64,000 nt of DNA from Lachnospiraceae bacterium (lineage in GTDB: Bacteria > Bacillota > Clostridia > Lachnospirales > Lachnospiraceae), in contig JAILGA010000136.1 in assembly GCA_024697225.1 (NCBI GenBank), positions 1 to 64,000 on the forward strand, given 5' to 3'. Position numbers and translations under genes: made by a program. Of the stretch, positions 33,068 to 40,118 are shown piece after piece (within the stretch, counting starts at the first letter, position 1; every line of letters starts with the position of its first letter). The notes under the pieces are model-generated. The model was not told the origin of the DNA. It saw only the letters and a list, made by a program, of their open reading frames with translations, and searched no databases.

Positions 33068-34789
33068 TCACCTCTGCGCAAGCCTCACGTGATAGATCCT
33101 TGCTTCATACGGCTCAAATTCCATCTTTTCCGGAAGCACCTCCTTCGGACAACGCTCGGGATCCAGGTGGTCGAACCGGCTTATATCACCGGAATTGGAC
33201 AGCATGAGTCTCGCTCTTACGCCTCTGTATTCCGGCGGTATTTCAACCTGCGACCTCGTCTTTGACAGTGAACACAGTATCAGATATCTGTTGTTCCCGA
33301 GCTTTCGTTCATAGGTGTAGATATTTTTATCCTGCGGGTAGTATTCTTTATATGATCCCCGCAATAATGTGCCGCTCTTCTTTCTCAGTTTCAGACAAAG
33401 TCTGTAAAAATTCAATATGCTGTCAGGATCTTTTTCTTCAGTCTCGACGTTGACCGCCCTGTAATTGGGATTGACGGCGAACCAGGGCTCGCTTTCTGAA
33501 AAGCCCGCATTTTTGCCCGGATTCCACTGCATCGGTGTCCTCGCCGAATCCCTGCTGGAGTGATGTATCAGTTTCATGCGCTTATGCAGGGGCTGTCCCG
33601 TGAAGAACCTCTCAAAGTTGTCAATGCTCGAAATATCCATATAATCCCTGATGGACCTTAGCCGGATATTGGTCATTCCGATCTCCTGACCCTGATAGAC
33701 AAAGGGCGTGCCCTGCTGGAAGATATAGGACACCGCAAGGGCTTTCCCGCTCATCTTCCAGAAGCTCTCGCTCCCGTATCTGCTTATGATCCTCGGATGA
33801 TCGTGATTCTCGATGTAAAGAGCATTCCACCCCCTGCCGTTTATCGTTTCCTGCCAGTGCGTGAAAGCCTTTTTCATACTGACCAGCGAAAACGGTCTCG
33901 GGATGTATTCGGTAAATCTGCAGTCAGCCATCATATGGTCAAAGGATATCATCATGTCCATCACCGGCCTGTCGCCTGTCAGATACATGAGAGCCGTGTC
34001 CGCTTTGGTCATGGGGCCTTCACCGATCTGTACGATGCCGTCGTATTCCCTGCAGACTTCCCTGAACTCAGACAGATACTCCAGAATGTGCGGGCCGTCC
34101 TTATAGTGCATCATTCCGTTTATTGCGGGCAAAAGCGGCAGTCCGTCAGGCAAACCCTCCCTCTTGGAGATGAAGGTGATCACGTCCATTCTGAAGCCGT
34201 TTACACCCATATCCAGCCAGAACCGGATGATTGATTTTATCTCCTCGCGGACCTTGGGGTTATCCATATTCAGATCGGGCTGCTTTTTTGCAAAGAGATG
34301 CAGATAGTACTGATCTCTCGTACCCTCGTATTCCCAGGCGCTGCCTCCGAACATGGAATTCCAGTTGTTGGGTTTTTTCCGCCATATATAGTAATCCCTG
34401 TAAGGGTTGTCCTCGCCCTTTCTGCTCTCAATGAACCAGGGATGCTCGTCGGAGGTGTGATTGATAACAAGATCCATTATGATCTTAAGCCCCAGACTGT
34501 GCGCTTTATCCAACACTTTCTTAAACTGCTCCAGATCGCCGTAATCAGGATGAATGTTTTTATAATCCGAAATATCATATCCAAAATCGGCATTGGGCGA
34601 AGGATAGAGCGGCGAGAACCATATGGCGTCAACTCCAAGGCTCTTTATATACTCAAGCCTGTCATAAACACCGTACAGATCACCTATGCCGTCCCCGTTT
34701 CCGTCGGCATAGCTTCTCACCCATATCTGATATATGGATGCCCTCTTAAACCAGGGCAGATCTCCTTTTATATCAAAATGCCTCATCAT
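33068..34789 (-). CDS. GH13 alpha-glucosidase, oligo-1,6-glucosidase-like
   Basis: An intracellular GH13 enzyme of 573 residues. Conserved regions are DLVINHTSDEHPWF (region I), GVNGFRMDVI with the nucleophile Asp (region II), QIGEGP with the acid/base Glu (region III) and IENHDHPR (region IV). The N-terminus WFKRASIYQIWVRSYADGNGDGIGDL and the domain order fit subfamily GH13_31 (oligo-1,6-glucosidase, trehalose-6-phosphate hydrolase, sucrose isomerase). The exact substrate is open; isomaltose-type ends of starch are most likely. The start at 34789 or 34786 is supported by domain limits rather than a good ribosome site; the open frame reaches 34891 inside the previous gene. No signal peptide. 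Confidence 0.88.
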   Translation of the reverse strand: MMRHFDIKGDLPWFKRASIYQIWVRSYADGNGDGIGDLYGVYDRLEYIKSLGVDAIWFSPLYPSPNADFGYDISDYKNIHPDYGDLEQFKKVLDKAHSLGLKIIMDLVINHTSDEHPWFIESRKGEDNPYRDYYIWRKKPNNWNSMFGGSAWEYEGTRDQYYLHLFAKKQPDLNMDNPKVREEIKSIIRFWLDMGVNGFRMDVITFISKREGLPDGLPLLPAINGMMHYKDGPHILEYLSEFREVCREYDGIVQIGEGPMTKADTALMYLTGDRPVMDMMISFDHMMADCRFTEYIPRPFSLVSMKKAFTHWQETINGRGWNALYIENHDHPRIISRYGSESFWKMSGKALAVSYIFQQGTPFVYQGQEIGMTNIRLRSIRDYMDISSIDNFERFFTGQPLHKRMKLIHHSSRDSARTPMQWNPGKNAGFSESEPWFAVNPNYRAVNVETEEKDPDSILNFYRLCLKLRKKSGTLLRGSYKEYYPQDKNIYTYERKLGNNRYLILCSLSKTRSQVEIPPEYRGVRARLMLSNSGDISRFDHLDPERCPKEVLPEKMEFEPYEARIYHVRLAQR

Positions 34790-34805
34790 TGAAAAACATA
34801 AGCCT

Positions 34806-36320
34806 CTATTCGTCACCGTCTTCTCCGTACAGGAGTATCTTTGCCCGCTTCCACGCGTCTCTGCCGAACTTTTCCACCTCTTCTCCCGCACGCCTTATGT
34901 CCGACCTGAACTGTTCGATATTTTCAAGCATGCCCTCGTAATGCATCTCATGTATATGTTCCATGCCGGCAAGGATCTCGCTCCAGCGCCCGTCACGTAT
35001 CTGCTCCAGGCTCTCCATCACCTCATTTCTGCGCTCCTCATGCATTTCCTCCAGGTTGTCGATCATGTCGTTCCAGCGCTCCTCGCGCCGCGCGGCGGAT
35101 TCCCTGGTCCCCTCCTTTATCTCTTCAAATCTCCGCGCAAGTCCCGACTGATACACGCCGCGCTCATTATTTTCCATGACCTCGCCGTAAAGGTCGTATG
35201 CGTGCCTTACACTCTCCTCCCAGGAGATGTATATCTCATTCATCGCGTGATCACCGGTATCCCGCATCCTGTCTATATCTGAGCCAAGCTCAAGCAAGAG
35301 TTCCGCCAGGCTTTCGTCATTTTCATCAATGAAGAAGCCGTTTCTTCCGTCAGTTATTCCCTCGGAGGCGCATGAATCCCTGACAAGCACGCTCGCGAGT
35401 CCGCAGGCCGCGGCTTCTCTAACCACTATACCGTTGGTATCATAGGTAGACGGGAACAGGAACAGATCGGCTCTCGTATTCCACGCCCTGAGCGCCTCCC
35501 TGTCATGAACAGGACCGGTAAATATAACCTTGTCCGAAAGAGCATATTCATCAGCCTTCTGCCTGAGATCCTCGAGATCCGGGCCTCCGCCTATGAATAC
35601 CATCCTGAAATCCTGACCGCCGTCACGTACCCTCTTAAGAGCGTCCATTATGATCGGCAGACCTTTATAGTTTATTATCCTTCCCACAAAAAGATATACC
35701 GGAACTCCCTCGGGCAGATCATACCCCGAGACGGTCTCCTTTATCCTGCCGACTTCCGCTTTCCCTCTCGGAAAATCGACGCCGTTTAAGACAACCCGGT
35801 ATTCCCCTTCGTAGCCCAGGGACTTCAGGTTCTCGCCCGCTCCGCGGCTCACTGTCCACACCTCGTCGCAGGCCTCTATATTGTCCACAAGCGCCTTTGC
35901 GGCCTCCTTCTGCAGGAACCGGTTTTTGACCGCGCGTGCGATGTCCACATCGAATTTCGTGTGATAGGTGAAGATCAGCGGTGCCTTTGTCCGCATCTTA
36001 AGGCTCCTCGCCATCATTGTAGAGACCACCGGACAGTGGCTGTGAATAATATCCGGCGAAAAAGCCACCAGCTGCTCTATAGCCGGCACATCAAGCGGAT
36101 TGCCCGCCCTGTACCCGGACACCAGATTTCCTATGGAAAAGCTTGAATACGGCACCACCCTGTATGGATATCCGGAATAATCAGCCCCCGGATACTCGGG
36201 AGTTGCGACCGTCACCCCGGCCAGATCCTCCTCTGAGAGAATGCGCGCATAATTCATGACGGTGTTTGCAACTCCGTCTATGACAGGCGGAAAAGAATCA
36301 TTCAACAGACAGACGTTCAT
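34806..36320 (-). CDS. GT4 glycosyltransferase with C-terminal coiled coil
   Basis: A 504-residue protein beginning MNVCLLNDSFPPVIDGVANT at 36320, with GGAGG 5 nt upstream. Residues to about 385 are a GT-B fold of family GT4: the acceptor-binding opening, YHTKFDVDI, LFVGRIINYKG, FIGGGPDLEDL and the donor-site EAAACG with FPSTYDTNGIVVREA. This resembles enzymes that glycosylate diacylglycerol or phosphatidylinositol. The last about 115 residues are a highly charged helix (REERWNDMIDNLEEMHEERR and similar) absent from most relatives, perhaps for membrane or self association. It is first in the five-gene operon ending with the hybrid kinase. Confidence 0.85.
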   Translation of the reverse strand: MNVCLLNDSFPPVIDGVANTVMNYARILSEEDLAGVTVATPEYPGADYSGYPYRVVPYSSFSIGNLVSGYRAGNPLDVPAIEQLVAFSPDIIHSHCPVVSTMMARSLKMRTKAPLIFTYHTKFDVDIARAVKNRFLQKEAAKALVDNIEACDEVWTVSRGAGENLKSLGYEGEYRVVLNGVDFPRGKAEVGRIKETVSGYDLPEGVPVYLFVGRIINYKGLPIIMDALKRVRDGGQDFRMVFIGGGPDLEDLRQKADEYALSDKVIFTGPVHDREALRAWNTRADLFLFPSTYDTNGIVVREAAACGLASVLVRDSCASEGITDGRNGFFIDENDESLAELLLELGSDIDRMRDTGDHAMNEIYISWEESVRHAYDLYGEVMENNERGVYQSGLARRFEEIKEGTRESAARREERWNDMIDNLEEMHEERRNEVMESLEQIRDGRWSEILAGMEHIHEMHYEGMLENIEQFRSDIRRAGEEVEKFGRDAWKRAKILLYGEDGDE

Positions 36321-36351
36321 TTCAACCTCCAAAATATTCAATCTATGAAAG

Positions 36352-36380
36352 ATTTTAGCATTTTGGAGAAAAAATAACAA
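36352..36380 (-). promoter_or_regulatory. Promoter of the GT4-GH13-phosphorelay operon
   Basis: Minus strand TTGTTA (36375-36380), 17-bp spacer, TAAAAT (36352-36357) preceded by TGC, an extended -10. It is the only clear promoter before the five tightly packed genes ending at 27223. Confidence 0.7.
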
Positions 36381-36410
36381 TTGACAAATGTGGCATACAT
36401 CATATACAAT
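36381..36410 (+). promoter_or_regulatory. Promoter of tRNA-Pro
   Basis: Perfect TTGACA (36381-36386), 18-bp spacer, TACAAT (36405-36410), 30 bp before the tRNA. Its -35 box directly abuts the -35 box of the divergent promoter on the other strand. Confidence 0.8.
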
Positions 36411-36440
36411 GTTTTAGCGCGCGAAGAAAAAAAGGCGCAT

Positions 36441-36513
36441 CGGGGTGTGGCTCAGATGGTAGAGCACCACGTTAGGGACGTGGGGGCCGCTGGTTCGAAT
36501 CCAGTCACTCCGA
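36441..36513 (+). tRNA. tRNA-Pro(AGG)
   Basis: A complete 73-nt cloverleaf. Acceptor CGGGGTG pairs with CACTCCG, including the C1-G72 pair typical of bacterial proline tRNA. The D stem is GCTC/GAGC, the anticodon stem CCACG/CGTGG with loop TTAGGGA, and the T stem GCTGG/CCAGT with loop TTCGAAT. The anticodon is AGG with G37 and A38, as in proline tRNAs. A34 is unusual in bacteria. CCA is not encoded. It is followed by an intrinsic terminator. Confidence 0.93.
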
Positions 36514-36519
36514 GTGAAA

Positions 36520-36554
36520 ACGGAAAGCTGTCATAACACGGCTTTCCGTTTTTT
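36520..36554 (+). terminator. Intrinsic terminator of tRNA-Pro
   Basis: ACGGAAAGC (36520-36528) and GCTTTCCGT (36541-36549) form a 9-bp stem followed by a T tract. Its 3' half with the loop is duplicated once more, 39 bp downstream. Confidence 0.9.
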
Positions 36555-36590
36555 ATTTCATCTTTGCTGTCATAACACGACTTTCCGCTT
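36527..36590. repeat. 39-bp duplication of the terminator 3' half
   Basis: GCTGTCATAACACG starts at 36527 and again at 36566, and each copy continues with CTTTCCG, a T-rich run and a CTTT-containing end. The second copy cannot form the full stem and reaches the 3' end of the neighbouring minus-strand gene. Confidence 0.7.
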
Positions 36591-36591
36591 T

Positions 36592-37344
36592 TTATTCCAC
36601 CTTTGCGTACTTGCGCTTCAGGTAATTGGCCACGCTCTGCTCGCCCATTTCCCTTGAAAAGGCCATGCCCGAGCGGTCGTTGCCGGAATTGACCCTGTCG
36701 CGTTCATCATTGGTCGCCGTGAGATAATACAGATGGAACCCGATCTGCTTCATCTTATGATATATGACGCGGAAGATGTCCATATACTCGACAAGGGTGA
36801 GCTTCTTGTCCATGCCCACCAATATGACGTCCGAGCGGAGTATCATAAATCCGAGCTCATCCATATCAAAATGATTTACATAGATGTGGAAGAACGGTTC
36901 AAGATAGACGCGGAGTTTTTCTATATACTCAGTTTTATCATCAAGAAGGAGTATCGCGGGTCGATCATCTGACCCCATCTCTTTTTCCATGACCGCCAGA
37001 TCATCAAGAAGTACCGTGAAAGGCATCTGACTTGCATATGAATACATGCGCGTAAACATGACAGGCATCTTCGAGACAAGGATATCGACACCCCTGCGGC
37101 TTCCGTAGATGTATACTATCTTCTCGTCCTCTATGCACAGATCGCGCAGATAGAGTCCTATTCTCTTAAGATCATCCTCTTCCTCATCCTTCGGGCAAAG
37201 GAACAAGACGTTGGATCGATCCCTGACGCGCAGGATGTCATCCAGTTCGAGCGCACACCATGTCACATAGCATCCTTTTCCGAGAGTCGCCTTTTCAAGT
37301 TTTTCCCTGTCATTGGTAGCGATTATGATCTGTTTCAGCTGCAT
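36592..37344 (-). CDS. Double pseudo-receiver protein
   Basis: A 250-residue protein starting at the ATG at 37344 with GGAGGG 5 nt upstream. Its second half (about residues 128-250) is receiver-like: PAILLLDDKTEYIEKLRVYL keeps the acidic pair, but the phospho-acceptor position reads DVILVGMDKK, so the Asp is lost, and the switch residues are replaced (YYLTATND). The first half is an even more divergent receiver-like domain, as in the two double receiver proteins at 30.8 and 47.0 kb. It is probably a diverged paralog acting without phosphorylation. It is monocistronic and convergent with tRNA-Pro. Confidence 0.65.
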   Translation of the reverse strand: MQLKQIIIATNDREKLEKATLGKGCYVTWCALELDDILRVRDRSNVLFLCPKDEEEDDLKRIGLYLRDLCIEDEKIVYIYGSRRGVDILVSKMPVMFTRMYSYASQMPFTVLLDDLAVMEKEMGSDDRPAILLLDDKTEYIEKLRVYLEPFFHIYVNHFDMDELGFMILRSDVILVGMDKKLTLVEYMDIFRVIYHKMKQIGFHLYYLTATNDERDRVNSGNDRSGMAFSREMGEQSVANYLKRKYAKVE

Positions 37345-37402
37345 GTCCACCCTCCGTGATCAGTGTATGTCAGGCATCAGATCATATTATACCATAAACA
37401 GT

Positions 37403-39310
37403 TCATTTCTTCAGGCATCGCATGGAATTAAGGATTGCGATCACGGCCACGCCCACATCGGCAAAGACCGCCGCCCACATTGAGGCAAAACCTATCGCTC
37501 CGAGGATCAGAATAATAACCTTTACTCCGATGGCGAAAACAATATTCTCCCTGACGATCCGAATGGTCTTTCTGCCGATCTTTACCGTATCGGCGATCTT
37601 GGCTATATCGTCATCCATAAGCACGATATCAGCGGCTTCTATGGCGGCATCGCTTCCCATGGATCCCATAGCTATTCCCACATCGGCGCGCATGAGGACC
37701 GGTGCGTCGTTTATCCCGTCACCCACGAAGGCAAGCTTCTCTTTTTCACCCAGGGAATTCATCAGTTCCTCTACCCTGCTCACCTTATCGGCAGGCAGAA
37801 GCCCGGCATAATACTCATCCAGCCCGAGTTCCTTTGCAACTGCGGCCGCGGCCTCCTTTCTGTCTCCGGTGAGCATTATAAGCCTCTTGACCCCCGCGGC
37901 CCTCATGTCTGAAACAGCGGCGCCTGCCTTGTCCTTTACGGCATCGGCTATCAGTATGCTTCCCATATAGGTCCCGTCCGCAGCTATATAAACGACGGTC
38001 CCCGCATCATCGATCTTTTCTACATCTATTCCCTTATCCGCAAGAAAACCTTCTCTGCCGATATAAACTTCTTTTCCGTCAAAGATGCATGATACACCGT
38101 GTCCGGCCTCCTCCTTCACATCCTTTAGTCTGTCGCCCCATGCAGCCTGCCCGCCGAACTGCTCATAGGCGGACATGATCGATACGGCGATGGGATGTGT
38201 AGAAAAACTCTCCCCTGCCGCGGCTACAGTCAGAAGCTCCTCAGCAGATGCCCCCTCAGCGGGATATATCTTTTTCACGGCAAACTCACCTTTGGTGAGC
38301 GTACCCGTCTTATCCATAACTATCGTATCTGCCTCAGCTATAGCCTCCAGGAAATTGCCACCCTTGACAAGCACTCCTATACCTGACGCAGCCCCGATCC
38401 CTCCGAAGAATCCCAGAGGTACGGAGATCACAAGTGCACAGGGACATGAGACTATCAGGAAGATACATGCTCTCTTTATCCATTCACCGAACGCATAGTC
38501 GGCACCCGTTGCCATAAGAACAAGCGGCGGCACCACCGCAAGAAGCAGCGCTCCTATAGTCACAACTGGCGTGTACACCTTGGCAAATCTGGTTATAAAG
38601 CCCTCCAGCTTCGCCTTTCTTGAGCTCGCATTCTCCACCATTTCAAGGATCCTTGCAACGGTCGAATCCTCATAAGCCTTGCTGACTCTGACACGAAGGG
38701 TCCCTTCACCGTTTACGCAGCCGCTTATCACATCATCACCCTCAGCTGCTCTTCGGGGTACCGACTCACCCGTCAGAGCCGCTGTATTCAGATATGACTC
38801 ACCGGAGATCACAGTGCCGTCCAGCGGGATCTTCTCACCGGGCTTGATGATGATAGTCGCCCCCACCTCCACGTCATCGGGATCAACTTCCTCGTATGAG
38901 CCGTCATCACCCTCAAGGTTTGCGTACTCGGGAGCGATACTCATCATATCGGCTATTGACTTTCTTGATCTTCCCACTGCATAGCCCTGGAACAGCTCGC
39001 CCACCTGGTAGAAAAGCATGACTGCCAGAGCCTCTGAATACTCCGATATCGCAAACGCCGCAAAGGTCGCGATCATCATCAGAAAATTCTCATCAAACAC
39101 CTGACCGTTTCTTATATTTTTGAATGCTCTCAATATCACATCGTAGCCCGCCAGCAGATAAGGCAGAGCATACATTACAAAGATCACGGGAGCCGGGAAC
39201 AGTTCCTCGAGCTTCCAAATGCGGTCAATGGTCATCAGAACCACAAAGCACTGAATCGCGATCAGTACCCGTACAAGTGTCTTTCTCTGTTTTGCAGTAA
39301 GATCTTTCAT
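37403..39310 (-). CDS. P1B-type heavy-metal ATPase (Zn/Cd class)
   Basis: A 635-residue pump with eight predicted membrane helices. Motifs are SCPCALVISVPLGFFGG in helix 6 (the CPC metal site of the Zn/Cd/Pb class), LTGESVPR (actuator), DKTGTLTKGE (phosphorylated Asp), SFSTHPIAVSI (the HP nucleotide site) and GDGINDAPVL. It lacks the N-terminal metal-binding domain; an HMA protein is encoded separately 44 nt upstream. The operon regulator is an ArsR-type repressor. Zinc or cadmium export is the likely role. Confidence 0.92.
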   Translation of the reverse strand: MKDLTAKQRKTLVRVLIAIQCFVVLMTIDRIWKLEELFPAPVIFVMYALPYLLAGYDVILRAFKNIRNGQVFDENFLMMIATFAAFAISEYSEALAVMLFYQVGELFQGYAVGRSRKSIADMMSIAPEYANLEGDDGSYEEVDPDDVEVGATIIIKPGEKIPLDGTVISGESYLNTAALTGESVPRRAAEGDDVISGCVNGEGTLRVRVSKAYEDSTVARILEMVENASSRKAKLEGFITRFAKVYTPVVTIGALLLAVVPPLVLMATGADYAFGEWIKRACIFLIVSCPCALVISVPLGFFGGIGAASGIGVLVKGGNFLEAIAEADTIVMDKTGTLTKGEFAVKKIYPAEGASAEELLTVAAAGESFSTHPIAVSIMSAYEQFGGQAAWGDRLKDVKEEAGHGVSCIFDGKEVYIGREGFLADKGIDVEKIDDAGTVVYIAADGTYMGSILIADAVKDKAGAAVSDMRAAGVKRLIMLTGDRKEAAAAVAKELGLDEYYAGLLPADKVSRVEELMNSLGEKEKLAFVGDGINDAPVLMRADVGIAMGSMGSDAAIEAADIVLMDDDIAKIADTVKIGRKTIRIVRENIVFAIGVKVIILILGAIGFASMWAAVFADVGVAVIAILNSMRCLKK

Positions 39311-39354
39311 ATCATTTTCGATTCCGGTTTTCTATAATATCAATACCATCAACT

Positions 39355-39570
39355 TCAGAACGCCATCTCAAAATCGGATTCCACACGCTTGCCGGCCTTG
39401 AATGCTGCCTTCACCACCTCATCAAACTCTTCCTCGGCGGCCTCTATTGTCACCTTCTGCGTGATGAAATTCACGCTTGCATTGATGACACCGGGCACCT
39501 TTTTCATTGCTTCCTCGATCTTTGCCGCACAATTTGCACAATCAACTTCGCATCCATATTTCTTTTTCAT
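39355..39570 (-). CDS. Heavy-metal-associated (HMA) domain protein
   Basis: A 71-residue ferredoxin-like HMA domain: YGCEVDCANCAAKIEEAMKK carries the GxxCxxC metal site (CANC), followed by VPGVINASVNFITQKVTIEA. It could deliver metal to, or substitute for, the missing N-terminal domain of the adjacent ATPase. A GGAGAATGAC ribosome site precedes the ATG. It lies between the ArsR-type regulator and the ATPase in the same operon. Confidence 0.92.
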   Translation of the reverse strand: MKKKYGCEVDCANCAAKIEEAMKKVPGVINASVNFITQKVTIEAAEEEFDEVVKAAFKAGKRVESDFEMAF

Positions 39571-39646
39571 GTCATTCTCCTTTCGCCGTTGTTTAATGAT
39601 CTGTCATATGATCATATCTGATATCCGCCGGTATAACCTGCGGCTG

Positions 39647-40006
39647 TCATTCTTCTACATGTTCTCTTCCCTGATCGATTATCGTCCTCACATGCTCGTC
39701 GGCGAGAAAATAAAAGATGCTCTTACCCTCTCTTCTGCTCCCCACCAGATGAGCCTGCTTGAGGATCTTGAGCTGATGTGATACCGCGGACTGTGTCATC
39801 TTAAGCTCCTCCGCAAGATCGCATACACAGATTTCCGCGCCTGTCAGTGCAAACAGGATCTTCATCCTGGTGCTGTCACCGAACACCTTGAACAACTCCG
39901 CGAGGTCCACGATCTCATCCTCATCGGGCATATTCTCATGCACCACCTTCAGCCTTGCTGTATGTATGGTTTTATCCTCGCACTGCTCCACATCCAGCAC
40001 ACTCAT
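39647..40006 (-). CDS. ArsR/SmtB-family metal-sensing repressor, CadC/CzrA-like
   Basis: The 119-residue protein starts at the ATG at 40006 after CAGGAGGAAGAT; earlier in-frame codons would lie in the promoter. It has the winged-helix core LFKVFGDSTRMKILFAL, the metal motif AEICVCDLAEEL (the ELCVCD-type box) and the recognition helix MTQSAVSHQLKILKQ. The C-terminal helix HVRTIIDQGREHVEE carries His and Glu residues as in zinc-sensing alpha-5 sites. It should bind the perfect palindrome at 40025-40060 and repress its own operon with the HMA protein and the P1B ATPase until metal is present. Confidence 0.92.
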   Translation of the reverse strand: MSVLDVEQCEDKTIHTARLKVVHENMPDEDEIVDLAELFKVFGDSTRMKILFALTGAEICVCDLAEELKMTQSAVSHQLKILKQAHLVGSRREGKSIFYFLADEHVRTIIDQGREHVEE

Positions 40007-40024
40007 ATCTTCCTCCTGAAAAAG

Positions 40025-40060
40025 AAACAAACATATGAACAATTGTTCATATGTTTGTTT
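40025..40060. promoter_or_regulatory. 36-bp perfect palindrome, ArsR-family operator
   Basis: Positions 40025 and 40060 begin and end a perfect palindrome centred on AACAATTGTT, with inner TGAACAATTGTTCA typical of ArsR/SmtB operators. It overlaps the -10 box of the regulator promoter and ends about 18 bp before the start codon. Confidence 0.9.
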
Positions 40061-40085
40061 TATCACTTAGTCTTTAGTATGTCAA
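40057..40085 (-). promoter_or_regulatory. Promoter of the metal-resistance operon
   Basis: Minus strand TTGACA (40080-40085), 17-bp spacer, TAAAAC (40057-40062), the -10 box overlapping the palindromic operator. Confidence 0.75.
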
Positions 40086-40118
40086 GTATAATTTGCTATT
40101 TTTATATCAGCGCGTTTA

